DNA of 57,662 nt from Desulforhopalus sp. IMCC35007 (GTDB lineage Bacteria; Desulfobacterota; Desulfobulbia; Desulfobulbales; Desulfocapsaceae). The stretch covers positions 1 through 57,662 of the forward strand of contig NZ_SWCN01000029.1 of the NCBI RefSeq assembly GCF_005116575.1. The letters are read 5' to 3'. Numbering within the stretch: position 1 is the stretch's first letter; each line of letters begins with the position of its first letter. The notes under the pieces are model-generated. The model saw only the letters and a list, made by a program, of their open reading frames with translations. It did no database searches and was not told the origin of the DNA. Below, piece after piece: positions 8,489-16,504 of the stretch. A program made the position numbers and the translations under genes.

Positions 8489-9241
8489 ATGTCAGGACAT
8501 TCTAAGTGGTCAACAATTAAGAGAAAAAAAGGCGCTATCGATGCAAAGCGCGGGAAAGTTTTTACCCGTCTGATCAAGGAAATAACCGTGGCCGCAAGGA
8601 GCGGTGGTGGTGATCCCGAAGGGAATCCGCGTCTACGCTCTGCCATTGCCACGGCCAAATCTGAGAATATGCCAAAGGACAATATCACCAGGGCGATCAA
8701 AAAAGGTACCGGTGAAATTGCAGGCGAAGTGTACGATGAAATTATGTATGAGGGCTACGGCCCCGGCGGTGTAGCAGTTCTCGTGGAGTGTCTGACCGAT
8801 AACCGTAACCGAACCGTTGCGGATGTCCGTCACTATTTCTCCAAAAATAACGGTAACCTTGGAGAAACAGGTTGTGTTGGCTGGATGTTTGATAAAAAAG
8901 GTCTTTTTCTGGTAGGTAAAGAAGGAATTACCGAAGAAGAGCTTATGGATATGGCGCTGGAAGCTGGCGCCGAAGACGTCGTTGAAGAGGAAAGCGAGTT
9001 CCAGATTTTTTCCGCACCGGAAGACTTTAATGATGTTCGGGAAGCACTGGAAGGAGCGGGTGTCGTTGTGCTGGAGGCCAATATTTCCATGGTTCCGCAA
9101 AATACGGTCGAAGTGACGGATGAAAAGATCGGCAAATCCCTGATGAAGCTGATGGACAGTCTGGAGGATCATGATGATGTGCAAAATGTCTATGCAAATT
9201 TTGATATTGATGATGATCTGATGGAATTGTTGTCTCAGTAG
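8489..9241 (+). CDS. yebC: YebC/PmpR/TACO1-family regulator
   Basis: 250 aa. The start [19 protein letters not shown] is diagnostic for the YebC family. The other hallmarks are [20 protein letters not shown] and [19 protein letters not shown]. Members were described as transcription regulators; some have since been linked to ribosome-associated easing of difficult sequences. The gene heads the classic yebC-ruvC-ruvA-ruvB order, and the next start lies 7 bases downstream, so co-transcription is very likely. Confidence 0.96.
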   Translation: MSGHSKWSTIKRKKGAIDAKRGKVFTRLIKEITVAARSGGGDPEGNPRLRSAIATAKSENMPKDNITRAIKKGTGEIAGEVYDEIMYEGYGPGGVAVLVECLTDNRNRTVADVRHYFSKNNGNLGETGCVGWMFDKKGLFLVGKEGITEEELMDMALEAGAEDVVEEESEFQIFSAPEDFNDVREALEGAGVVVLEANISMVPQNTVEVTDEKIGKSLMKLMDSLEDHDDVQNVYANFDIDDDLMELLSQ

Positions 9242-9248
9242 GATTTGA

Positions 9249-9722
9249 GTGGAGCGGATTTTAGGTATAGATCCAGGGAGCCGGGTCACAGGTTATGGCG
9301 TTATCGAGGCGGATAGAGGGCGCTTATATTTTGTTGCCTGCGGGGTGGTGAAGACCACTGTTAAATACCCGCTCAACTTCAGGCTGAACGAGATTTTTGA
9401 TGGTATAAATGAAGTGATCCAGGTTCATAACCCTGTCGTTACTGCTGTGGAAGATGTTTTTTTGGCGGACAACCCCCGCTCTGCCTTAAAACTTGGTCAA
9501 GCCCGTGGGGCTGCAATTGTTGCTGCCATGCAAAACGGTATGCAGGTCTTTGACTACACCCCGCGGACGATCAAGCAGGCGGTAAGCGGCTATGGGCAGG
9601 CGGAAAAAGGCCAGATGCAGCACATGGTCCGGATGTTACTGAACCTCTCCGGCACCCCGAGTTCCGATGCATCCGATGCCCTTGCAGTGGCTATTTGTCA
9701 CGCCAATCAACTCAACCTCTGA
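9249..9722 (+). CDS. ruvC: Holliday junction endonuclease RuvC
   Basis: 157 aa from a GTG start. An RNase H-fold resolvase that cuts Holliday junctions brought by RuvAB. The four acidic catalytic residues are present: D8 in ILGIDPGSRVTGYG, E68 in AVEDVFLADNP, and D140 and D143 in SSDASDALAVAICH. The length is typical of the family. It follows yebC by 7 bases and precedes ruvA by 6 bases. The Shine-Dalgarno sequence is weak, consistent with translation coupled to yebC. Confidence 0.97.
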   Translation: MERILGIDPGSRVTGYGVIEADRGRLYFVACGVVKTTVKYPLNFRLNEIFDGINEVIQVHNPVVTAVEDVFLADNPRSALKLGQARGAAIVAAMQNGMQVFDYTPRTIKQAVSGYGQAEKGQMQHMVRMLLNLSGTPSSDASDALAVAICHANQLNL

Positions 9723-9728
9723 ATCAAT

Positions 9729-10349
9729 ATGATTGCCACCCTGAGCGGAAAAGTTCTGTATAAAACAACCGATCGTGCCGTGATTGATGTCGGGGGTGTC
9801 GGCTATGAGACGATCGTCACCACGGATGCCATTGCCCGGATGCCAGAAAAAAATGAGCAGGTCTTTCTTTTTATTCACACCAATGTGAGGGAGGATGCCA
9901 TTACCCTCTATGGATTTCTGGAAGAAGAGGAAAAGGAGCTTTTTCTCATACTGAAAACGGTATCCGGTATCGGTCCAAAGCTTGCCTTGTCAATATTGTC
10001 CGGGTTGAAGGTCGCCGATATCTGTCAGGCCATCAGTGCGGGAGATATAAAGCGGTTGACCACTCTTCCGGGGGTGGGGAAGAGAACTGCCGAGCGTATC
10101 TGTGTCGATCTCAAGGAAAAAGTGGGACACCTGGCCTATGGTGGAGGAGCCGTGGGCATTACCGCTCCGGTAACTCTTCAGGGTGGCTCTGAGGTCTCCG
10201 ATGCACTTTCAGCTTTATCAAACCTTGGTTATCCTGATAGTGTGGCTCAATCAGCACTTTCAGCAGTGAAAAAGCAGGTTGGTGACGAAGAATTTGCAAA
10301 ACTCAAGGTTGAAGATCTTATTCGTCTGGCACTGAGGTCACTTGCATGA
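9729..10349 (+). CDS. ruvA: Holliday junction DNA helicase subunit RuvA
   Basis: 206 aa. A tetrameric junction-binding protein that recruits RuvB. The N-terminal OB-fold is [23 protein letters not shown]. Two helix-hairpin-helix motifs follow around residues 70-130 ([14 protein letters not shown] and [20 protein letters not shown]). The C-terminal domain III that touches RuvB spans about 155-206. The length is normal. The stop overlaps the ruvB ATG (ATGA), so translation is coupled. Confidence 0.97.
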   Translation: MIATLSGKVLYKTTDRAVIDVGGVGYETIVTTDAIARMPEKNEQVFLFIHTNVREDAITLYGFLEEEEKELFLILKTVSGIGPKLALSILSGLKVADICQAISAGDIKRLTTLPGVGKRTAERICVDLKEKVGHLAYGGGAVGITAPVTLQGGSEVSDALSALSNLGYPDSVAQSALSAVKKQVGDEEFAKLKVEDLIRLALRSLA

Positions 10350-11401
10350 ATATTGAAGAAGATATTAGCGCAGAAAGCAGACTTGTAAGTCCCGAAATTC
10401 AGGCTCGAGAGCCGGGCAACGACAATTCGCTGAGGCCGAAGAGTCTTGATGAGTATATCGGTCAGGAGCAGGTTAGAAGAAGTCTCTCCATCTTTATCCA
10501 GGCGGCCCGCGGTCGCGGCGAGCCCCTTGATCATGTTCTTTTTCATGGTTTCCCTGGTCTTGGCAAGACAACGTTGTCTTATATTATCGCCAGTGAGATG
10601 GGGGCAGGGATTAAGGTAACCTCTGGGCCTGTTATCGAAAAACAGGGAGATCTGGCCGCTATTCTCACCAGTCTGCAGGAGGGTGATGTCCTTTTTATTG
10701 ATGAAATCCATCGCCTGAATCATGCCGTGGAAGAAGTGCTCTATCCCGCCATGGAGGATTACCAGCTCGATCTTATCATCGGCCAGGGGCCAGGAGCCCG
10801 CTCCGTGAAGATGGATCTGCCCCGTTTCACCCTTGTTGGGGCTACAACCCGGACAGGTTTGTTGACACCGCCTCTGCGGGATCGATTTGGTGTCATACTG
10901 CGGCTCGAATTTTATTCAGCGGAAGAGCTTGTTACGATTGTCCAGCGTTCAGGCAGAATTTTAGGCATGCAGATAGACGACAGTGGTGCCCTGGAATTGG
11001 GGCGGCGTTCCAGAGGAACTCCTCGGATTGCTAATCGTCTGCTGAGGAGGGTGAGGGATTTTGCCGAGGTTGCAGGTAACAAAATTATCAACAAGAAGGT
11101 CGCCGACGATGCTCTGAACATGCTTGGTGTTGATCAATTTGGTCTCGATGACATGGACCGGCGGATCATGTTGACCATCATAGACAAGTTTGAAGGCGGG
11201 CCCATTGGACTTGAGACCCTGGCAACGGTAGTCTGCGAAGAAAAAAACACCCTTGAAGATGTGTACGAACCGTTTCTCATTCAATCAGGCTTTATAAAGC
11301 GAACGCCACGCGGCAGGGTGGCAACAGCGGTGGCCTATGAACATTTTAAACGGAAAGTGCCCCGTCGGGCTGCAGTTCAGCAGTCACTTTTTGATGAGTG
11401 A
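10346..11401 (+). CDS. ruvB: Holliday junction helicase motor RuvB
   Basis: 351 aa AAA+ ATPase driving branch migration. The order is the N-terminal [15 protein letters not shown], Walker [10 protein letters not shown] (residues 68-76), Walker [17 protein letters not shown], sensor 1 [19 protein letters not shown] with the arginine finger, and the C-terminal winged helix ending in [17 protein letters not shown]. All standard motifs are present. It is the last gene of the ruv operon; 130 bases without a clear terminator separate it from panB. Confidence 0.97.
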   Translation: MNIEEDISAESRLVSPEIQAREPGNDNSLRPKSLDEYIGQEQVRRSLSIFIQAARGRGEPLDHVLFHGFPGLGKTTLSYIIASEMGAGIKVTSGPVIEKQGDLAAILTSLQEGDVLFIDEIHRLNHAVEEVLYPAMEDYQLDLIIGQGPGARSVKMDLPRFTLVGATTRTGLLTPPLRDRFGVILRLEFYSAEELVTIVQRSGRILGMQIDDSGALELGRRSRGTPRIANRLLRRVRDFAEVAGNKIINKKVADDALNMLGVDQFGLDDMDRRIMLTIIDKFEGGPIGLETLATVVCEEKNTLEDVYEPFLIQSGFIKRTPRGRVATAVAYEHFKRKVPRRAAVQQSLFDE

Positions 11402-11531
11402 ACAAGCGATTGAAAGGTTTTCTTATGGTCGGCAAGTTTTAGAGAATTGTCAAAGGAAGTTGTTTTCACAGTATTGAGTGAAAAGACTAAACCTGAATTT
11501 CTAAGATCCATTTTAGGTATGCGAGGAGCTC

Positions 11532-12359
11532 ATGCGTAAATCACTTGCGGAAATCAGATCAATGAAGAGCAGGGGGGAGAAGATTGCCATGTTGACCGCC
11601 TATGATGCGTCAATGGCTCGTCTTCTTTCCGGGTGTGATGTTGATATGCTTCTTGTTGGAGATTCTCTTGGCATGGTCATGCTCGGTTATGACTCAACTG
11701 TTCCCGTTACCATGGATGAGATGATTCATCATGCAAAAGCGGTTCGCCGTGGTGCGCCGGAGAGTTTTATCGTGGGGGATCTGCCCTACGGTTCATATCA
11801 GACCGGTGTGCGGGATGCGATTAACAATGGCCTGCGATTTTTAAAAGAAGCCGATTGTGATGCGATCAAACTCGAAGGCGGCCTGAATGTCTGCGGTATC
11901 GTGGAGGCTCTGGTAGGTGCGGGGATTCCCGTCATGGCCCATATTGGCCTTACCCCCCAGACGGCAAGTCAGCTTGGAGGCTATAAAGTACAAGGCAAAG
12001 GGATTGAAGACGCCAGGAGACTTTTGGCAGAAGCAAAGGCCCTTGAAGCAGCTGGAGCCTTTAGTATTATTTTAGAATGTGTCCCTGACACCCTCGCCAA
12101 GGTTATCAGTGCTTCCCTGACCATGCCGACAGTTGGCATTGGGGCTGGCGTCCATTGTGACGGGCAGGTGCTGGTAACCCATGATTTACTTGGAATGTTT
12201 GAGAAGTTTACGCCAAAATTTGTGAAAAAGTTTGCCGATCTCTCGCCGCTCATTAAAGAATCGATTCGCACATATGGACAAGAGGTGAAGAAGGGAAGCT
12301 ATCCGGGTATAGAGCATAGCTTTACCAGTCAGACAGATTACAATACCTTGCTTGACTAG
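11532..12359 (+). CDS. panB: 3-methyl-2-oxobutanoate hydroxymethyltransferase PanB
   Basis: 275 aa. Catalyses transfer of a hydroxymethyl group from methylene-THF to 2-oxoisovalerate, giving ketopantoate, the first committed step of pantothenate/CoA synthesis. Family blocks: MLTAYDASMARLL, LLVGDSLGMVMLGYDST, GDLPYGSYQTGV, KLEGG, PVMAHIGLTPQTASQLGGY, and GIGAGVHCDGQVLVTHDLLG. Metal-binding Asp residues and the catalytic Glu region are conserved. It stands alone; no panC or panD is adjacent. The start ATG follows a GAGGAG-like Shine-Dalgarno sequence. Confidence 0.97.
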   Translation: MRKSLAEIRSMKSRGEKIAMLTAYDASMARLLSGCDVDMLLVGDSLGMVMLGYDSTVPVTMDEMIHHAKAVRRGAPESFIVGDLPYGSYQTGVRDAINNGLRFLKEADCDAIKLEGGLNVCGIVEALVGAGIPVMAHIGLTPQTASQLGGYKVQGKGIEDARRLLAEAKALEAAGAFSIILECVPDTLAKVISASLTMPTVGIGAGVHCDGQVLVTHDLLGMFEKFTPKFVKKFADLSPLIKESIRTYGQEVKKGSYPGIEHSFTSQTDYNTLLD

Positions 12360-12409
12360 AACGGCTGCAGAAGCGCATATATCCAAAATAAGAGTAATAG
12401 AGACCAACC

Positions 12410-12450
12410 GGGCGAACTGAAACCACTCAGTTCGCCTTAGTGCTTTTCAG
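12410..12450 (+). terminator. hairpin after panB, probable terminator
   Basis: GGCGAACTGA (12411-12420) pairs perfectly with TCAGTTCGCC (12427-12436) around a six-base loop. It is followed by a loosely T-rich TTAGTGCTTTT. It lies 51 bases after the panB stop. The weak T tract leaves some doubt over efficiency. Confidence 0.65.
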
Positions 12451-12464
12451 GACTCATTCCTTCG

Positions 12465-12502
12465 CCCCACTTTACACCATCCTTTTGCCCCACTTTGCAC
12501 CA
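12465..12502 (-). repeat. two inverted upstream copies of the MraZ half-site pair
   Basis: On the minus strand two units of TGGTG-N5-TGGGG lie 23 bases apart. On the plus strand they appear as CCCCA at 12465-12469 with CACCA at 12475-12479, and CCCCA at 12488-12492 with CACCA at 12498-12502. The half-sites within each unit start 10 bases apart, the same spacing and nearly the same sequence as the array in front of mraZ, but in the opposite orientation and about 270-300 bases upstream. Confidence 0.75.
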
Positions 12503-12730
12503 TCCCTCATTTTGTCTATTTTTTTATCTTTTTTTCATTATACGTGAATGTATTGAAAATACAGAAGTATTCTCAATAGTCAAACCTATTTATAGCTAGG
12601 GTATATTTATCTGTTTTCTTTGAATAATACACTATGTTGTGTGTGTCGACGCAGTTAACCTACAACATGTGGTAAGTTTACCATATCCTCTCTCTCTGCC
12701 TATCGTCCTGAAGTTGCGGCTATTTTTTTC
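12503..12730. other. AT-rich gene-free leader upstream of mraZ
   Basis: No reading frame with recognisable product on either strand. The stretch is AT-rich with T runs at 12520-12540 and 12724-12729. It separates the distal inverted MraZ-like sites from the mraZ promoter and may act as a flexible spacer. Nothing else was recognised here. Confidence 0.5.
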
Positions 12731-12758
12731 TTGACACTACGATTCGAACTGATATAAA
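12731..12758 (+). promoter_or_regulatory. sigma-70-type promoter of the dcw cluster
   Basis: TTGACA at 12731-12736 and TATAAA at 12753-12758, with a 16-base spacer. The expected transcription start is near 12765, immediately before the first MraZ half-site at 12770. The elements are close to consensus and correctly placed about 60 bases before the mraZ ATG at 12819. Confidence 0.75.
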
Positions 12759-12769
12759 AAGGAGTATGG

Positions 12770-12834
12770 TGGTGCAAAGTGGGGCAGAATGGTTTAGAGT
12801 AGTTTTAAAAGGGGTGTCATGGGGCAAAGTAGAT
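12770..12834 (+). promoter_or_regulatory. MraZ operator array with exact 10-bp period, overlapping the mraZ start
   Basis: Half-sites start every 10 bases without slippage: TGGTG 12770, TGGGG 12780, TGGTT 12790, TAGTT 12800, AGGGG 12810, TGGGG 12820, TAGAT 12830. E. coli MraZ binds direct TGGGN repeats separated by five bases, the same geometry. The AGGGG unit doubles as the mraZ ribosome-binding site and the 12820 unit includes the last two bases of its ATG, so MraZ binding would block both transcription and the start region. The outer units are more degenerate than the central ones. Confidence 0.75.
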
Positions 12835-13265
12835 TCCGAAGCAGAACAGAGCATATCTTGGATGCGAAGGGGCGATTAAATCTCCCCACTCGTTTTCGCG
12901 ATGTGCTGCGTGAACTCGGGTCGGACATCCTTATGATAGCGCCCTGGAAAGATCATCTCCGTGCCTACCCCCTTGCAGAATGGGAAATTCTTGAGACGAA
13001 ATTGCTGACCCATGGTGGAGAGCTTGGGAGCTTTGTCCGCTATGTTGTTGGTGGTGTGAGTGAATGTGTACTGGATAAACAGGGGCGAATCCGTCTTCCA
13101 CCCGATCTCAGAACCGATGTAAATCTTGATAAAGAAGTGGTTTTAACCGGAATGCTTGACTGGATCGAGATCTGGGACAAAGACGCGTGGTACCGAGAAA
13201 CGGCGACCACAAGAGAGGGCTTTGAAAATCATAAGGCGAATCTTGCAAAACTGGGAATACTCTGA
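12819..13265 (+). CDS. mraZ: division/cell wall cluster regulator MraZ
   Basis: 148 aa. An AbrB-like DNA-binding protein that autoregulates the dcw cluster. Two SpoVT/AbrB-type halves are visible: [19 protein letters not shown] (residues 12-30) and [19 protein letters not shown] (about 86-104), each with the D-x-x-G-R signature of MraZ. The length matches the family. It is preceded by its own promoter and operator array, and its stop shares one base with the rsmH start. Confidence 0.96.
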   Translation: MGQSRFRSRTEHILDAKGRLNLPTRFRDVLRELGSDILMIAPWKDHLRAYPLAEWEILETKLLTHGGELGSFVRYVVGGVSECVLDKQGRIRLPPDLRTDVNLDKEVVLTGMLDWIEIWDKDAWYRETATTREGFENHKANLAKLGIL

Positions 13266-14158
13266 TGATCCATCCCGTAGAAAAGATTCATACCTCGGTG
13301 CTTCTCAATGAATGTATGGCGTATCTTCTTCCGACCAGTGGCAAGACCTATGTTGATGGTACCTTAGGTCTGGGAGGGCATACGGAAAGGATTCTGCAGT
13401 TATCTGCGCCCGATGGAAAAGTCATTGCCTTTGACTGGGATGAGAATGCTCTAGCAAAAGCGACAGAGAGATTGCAGGGGTTTAAGGATCGGCTACAGAT
13501 TCAACGCCGTAATTTCGCTGAGATCAGTGCAGGGCTTGACAGTGTCGGTATTGAGCAGGTTGACGGGATGATGATAGACGTTGGCCTTTCTTCTCTGCAG
13601 CTGGATATGGGCAATAGGGGTTTTAGTTTCCAGCAGGATGAACTTCTTGATATGCGTATGGATGGCCGCAGGAGTGTAACTGCAGGTTCAATCCTTCAGA
13701 CGGCATCCGAAGAAGAATTGGCTGACATCTTCTTCTATTATGGTGAAGAGCGGCAGGCAAGACCAATTGCGGCAGCTATAGTTGCCCATCGGAAAACTGA
13801 AAAAATTGAGACAACCAAACAACTGGTGGGGGTTGTTGCCAGGGCTGTGCCAAAACGATTTCACCCAAAAAGAATCCACGTTGCAACCAAGGTGTTTCAG
13901 GCACTGCGCATTGCAGTGAACACAGAGCTTGAAAATCTAGGAAAAATTCTGGACGACGGTGTGCAATACCTCAAACCGGGAGCCAGATTCTGTGTGATAT
14001 CCTTTCACTCACTGGAAGACAGGATAGTAAAGCGAAAATTTAGAGACAATGAATTTCTTACGGTGCTGACCGGTAAACCGGTTTTGCCCACAGAAGAGGA
14101 AGTAGCAGGTAACCCACGCTCGCGCAGTGCACGACTGAGGGTTGCTGAGAAAAAATAG
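13265..14158 (+). CDS. rsmH: 16S rRNA (cytosine1402-N4)-methyltransferase RsmH (MraW)
   Basis: 297 aa SAM-dependent enzyme that methylates C1402 in the ribosomal P site. Motifs: HTSVLLNECMAYL, the SAM loop YVDGTLGLGGHTERIL, VIAFDWDENAL, MMIDVGLSSLQLDMGNRGFSF, and the C-terminal ARFCVISFHSLEDRIVKRKF with RSRSARLRVAE. The length is normal and all family blocks are intact. It overlaps mraZ by one base and is followed 18 bases later by ftsL, the standard dcw order. Confidence 0.97.
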   Translation: MIHPVEKIHTSVLLNECMAYLLPTSGKTYVDGTLGLGGHTERILQLSAPDGKVIAFDWDENALAKATERLQGFKDRLQIQRRNFAEISAGLDSVGIEQVDGMMIDVGLSSLQLDMGNRGFSFQQDELLDMRMDGRRSVTAGSILQTASEEELADIFFYYGEERQARPIAAAIVAHRKTEKIETTKQLVGVVARAVPKRFHPKRIHVATKVFQALRIAVNTELENLGKILDDGVQYLKPGARFCVISFHSLEDRIVKRKFRDNEFLTVLTGKPVLPTEEEVAGNPRSRSARLRVAEKK

Positions 14159-14176
14159 TCAGATGGAGGGGGAAAT

Positions 14177-14572
14177 ATGGAAAATTATAACAGCTTAGGG
14201 TCCTATACGCGTTCAACCGTAAAAATAGGTGTTCGACAGCATGTGAGATCCCGCAAAGGGCTAAACCTTGCTGCCAGGCTGGCTGAGTGGAAGCAGGCTG
14301 GGAAAATTGTTATCTGGATCCTTCCGGTACTCCTCATATTAAACGTGTTGTGTAGTTCAGCTATAAGCTCTATGGATCATTCAATCACAGAGATGAGTGT
14401 GGCCACCCGGTTCCTGGAGACGGAAAACGTAGAATTGCTTGCTGAAAAGGCGATTTTAGGATCTGAACTTAGCGTTAAAAATCTTGCAGCTGAGAAATTA
14501 GGTCTGGCAGAAGTGAAACGCGGGCAGGTTGGAGTCTTTAATCGCCAGTTTGGCACTTTTGATTATCGTTAA
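14177..14572 (+). CDS. ftsL: FtsL-like division protein
   Basis: 131 aa bitopic membrane protein. A basic N-terminal cytoplasmic segment (about 1-50) is followed by one hydrophobic helix around residues 53-74 (VIWILPVLLILNVLCSSAI) and a periplasmic coiled-coil/helical segment (ETENVELLAEKAILGSELSVKN) ending in a short tail. FtsL diverges strongly in sequence, so the call rests on size, topology and position between rsmH and the ftsI-like gene. In the divisome FtsL partners FtsB and FtsQ and activates FtsWI. Because the adjacent FtsI-like protein appears catalytically dead, its activation partner here is an open question. Confidence 0.82.
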   Translation: MENYNSLGSYTRSTVKIGVRQHVRSRKGLNLAARLAEWKQAGKIVIWILPVLLILNVLCSSAISSMDHSITEMSVATRFLETENVELLAEKAILGSELSVKNLAAEKLGLAEVKRGQVGVFNRQFGTFDYR

Positions 14573-14580
14573 CCGTTGAT

Positions 14581-16455
14581 ATGACCAAGCAGTCAAGGCT
14601 TCGGGTTCAGAAGACAAGAAAGAACCGCAAGCTGATTTTTTTTCTTGGGCTGCTTTGTGTTTTCTTCTATCAGTGTGAACAGCACTATCATTTATCGTCT
14701 CAGTTTGGGGAAATGTTATCCCAGGCGAAGAAAAAATTTGCTGAAAATGCCCTTGACCGGGGGACTATCTACGATAGAAATCTTAAACAGCTGGCCGTTA
14801 CCATGGAGCGGGTGGCTGTTTATGTCAGAACCCGTGAGATTGATTCTATTGCAGATACCGCGAGTTCGCTTGCCTCGATATTATCCATTGATGGCGACAA
14901 GCTCAAAGGGCAATTAGAAAGTGGTGTACTCCGGCTCTGGGTTGCTAAAGACATCAGCCTGGAGCAGGAGCTGAAAATCAAAGATCTTGACCTCCCGGGT
15001 ATCCATCTGCAAAAAGAAGAGAAGAGATACTATCCCAACGGTAAAGACGCCGCCCATCTGATAGGTTATGTCGAAGACGGCATAGGTCTCTCAGGTGTCG
15101 AATATTACTATGATCGTCTTCTTGCCACCAGAAAAAACCAGCAACAGGTAGCACAAAAACCTCTCAGTAATACGCAGGATCTTGTTTTAACAATTGATCT
15201 GAAAATTCAAAAAATTCTGGAAGATCTTGTTGCAGCAATTGGCGAAAACCAAGAAGTGCTCAAGGCGGCTGCCTATGTGATCGAGAGTGGTACAGGGGAG
15301 CTTATTGGTGGAGCCCAGTATCCGGGATTCGACCCGAACAGCTTTACCAAATATACACAGAGAGCCATAGAAAACATTTTTTTTACCCCGGTGTTTTTGC
15401 CCGATACCTTCCGGCTGTTTTTACGTGAAAGCGCTGTCCTGTATGAAATGGCAGATAATAGTAGGGGGCAGCTGCCCTGGAGCCTGATTGAGGAAGCGGG
15501 GAGTCTTGGTGGTCAGTTGCGTCTCTGGGAGTGGTTGAAGCTTGGGGATAAGGCAAGAACAGATTTTTTTGCAACCAAGACGTCCTCCGGCAAAATCGTA
15601 AAAAAGAGCCAACGGCTGGGAGAAAGTGATATTTCTTTTGGTTTGATCCCGGAATCCACTACACCCATGAGTCTGCTTGCCGGGTATTCCGTTCTTTTAA
15701 ATGGGGTGAGCGATCGTTCCCCCTTCGTTGTAAAAAAAATTCTTGATATTGAAAGTGGCGAAGAAGTGCTGCTTGAAGGGATGACCGCCGATGAGGGCTA
15801 TGTTGACAGCTTTCCCCACAAGCCTCTGCCTGAAGTGAGAAAACTCTTTGAAAGCATGGCGGTGAAAGAAGACTCCTCCTCACTTTATTTGCATGATAGT
15901 GTTCTTCTCACCACAGATTCTGCTGGGGAATTGCAACAATATCTGGTAAATGAACTCACTTTCGTTACCATTCCTGCGGACAGCCATGAGTTAAATCTGC
16001 TGCTTGTCGTTCAGCGTAATCCGGAAACTGTTGAGGAACAAGAGACCAAGAGTCGTCGGGTTGAAGAAATCATTGATGAGAAGGTTGAGCGGATATCGGT
16101 GCTTCAGCAAATTTCCTCAACCGTAGCTGATGTCCTGGAGCCTGAACAGCTGAGAATAGGGAATTTTCAGGGGCAGAGCCCTGAAGAATCCTTTGAAGAA
16201 CCTGGAGAGACTTCCGCAAAAATAATCTCGATTCCGGGAGCAATGCCAGATCTGGTTGGCCTGAGTTTGAGAAAAGGGTTGCGTTTACTCGAAGGCTCTC
16301 CAATAGTAATCAGTATAGAAGGAACGGGGAGAATCGTACATCAGTCTCCTCCGCCAGGGACCCCACTTAAGGACAATATGGAATGCAAGTTAGTACTTGA
16401 GAGCCAGGAAGACCTCAGTATCGACAAATTGTCTGAAGGCACGTCAAAGAAGTAA
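14581..16455 (+). CDS. ftsI: FtsI-like class B PBP with all active-site motifs lost (pseudo-transpeptidase)
   Basis: 624 aa. Layout: cytoplasmic basic start, one membrane helix (about 18-33), class B dimerisation region (RGTIYDRNLKQLAV; YYPNGKDAAHLIGYVEDGIG; LTIDLKIQKIL), transpeptidase-like region (about 220-480), acidic linker, and one C-terminal PASTA domain (about 550-605). The catalytic motifs are gone. At the SxxK position the protein reads D275-T-F-R278 in VFLPDTFRLFL. At the SxN position it reads A306-G-S308 in LIEEAGSLGG. At the KTG position it reads T444-T-D-S447 in VLLTTDSAGEL. Neighbouring scaffold motifs such as SFGLIPESTTPMSLLAGY survive. The frame is open and full length, so it does not look like a decaying gene. 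It sits at the standard ftsI locus, 8 bases after ftsL. The name marks position and fold; penicillin binding and crosslinking are not expected. Confidence 0.88.
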   Translation: MTKQSRLRVQKTRKNRKLIFFLGLLCVFFYQCEQHYHLSSQFGEMLSQAKKKFAENALDRGTIYDRNLKQLAVTMERVAVYVRTREIDSIADTASSLASILSIDGDKLKGQLESGVLRLWVAKDISLEQELKIKDLDLPGIHLQKEEKRYYPNGKDAAHLIGYVEDGIGLSGVEYYYDRLLATRKNQQQVAQKPLSNTQDLVLTIDLKIQKILEDLVAAIGENQEVLKAAAYVIESGTGELIGGAQYPGFDPNSFTKYTQRAIENIFFTPVFLPDTFRLFLRESAVLYEMADNSRGQLPWSLIEEAGSLGGQLRLWEWLKLGDKARTDFFATKTSSGKIVKKSQRLGESDISFGLIPESTTPMSLLAGYSVLLNGVSDRSPFVVKKILDIESGEEVLLEGMTADEGYVDSFPHKPLPEVRKLFESMAVKEDSSSLYLHDSVLLTTDSAGELQQYLVNELTFVTIPADSHELNLLLVVQRNPETVEEQETKSRRVEEIIDEKVERISVLQQISSTVADVLEPEQLRIGNFQGQSPEESFEEPGETSAKIISIPGAMPDLVGLSLRKGLRLLEGSPIVISIEGTGRIVHQSPPPGTPLKDNMECKLVLESQEDLSIDKLSEGTSKK

Positions 16456-16504
16456 CTTCAGTTCATTGCAGTAAACAGCAAACTTATTTTGCAGGTAGAG
16501 TCTG

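Noticed and set aside
8633-9289. 218-aa minus-strand frame opposite yebC
   Set aside because: Antisense shadow of a conserved gene.
12460-12835. Idea that the repeats around the mraZ leader are ends of an IS21-like element
   Set aside because: No transposase, no target duplication, and the 10-bp phase running through the mraZ start fits MraZ operators better; kept only as an alternative.
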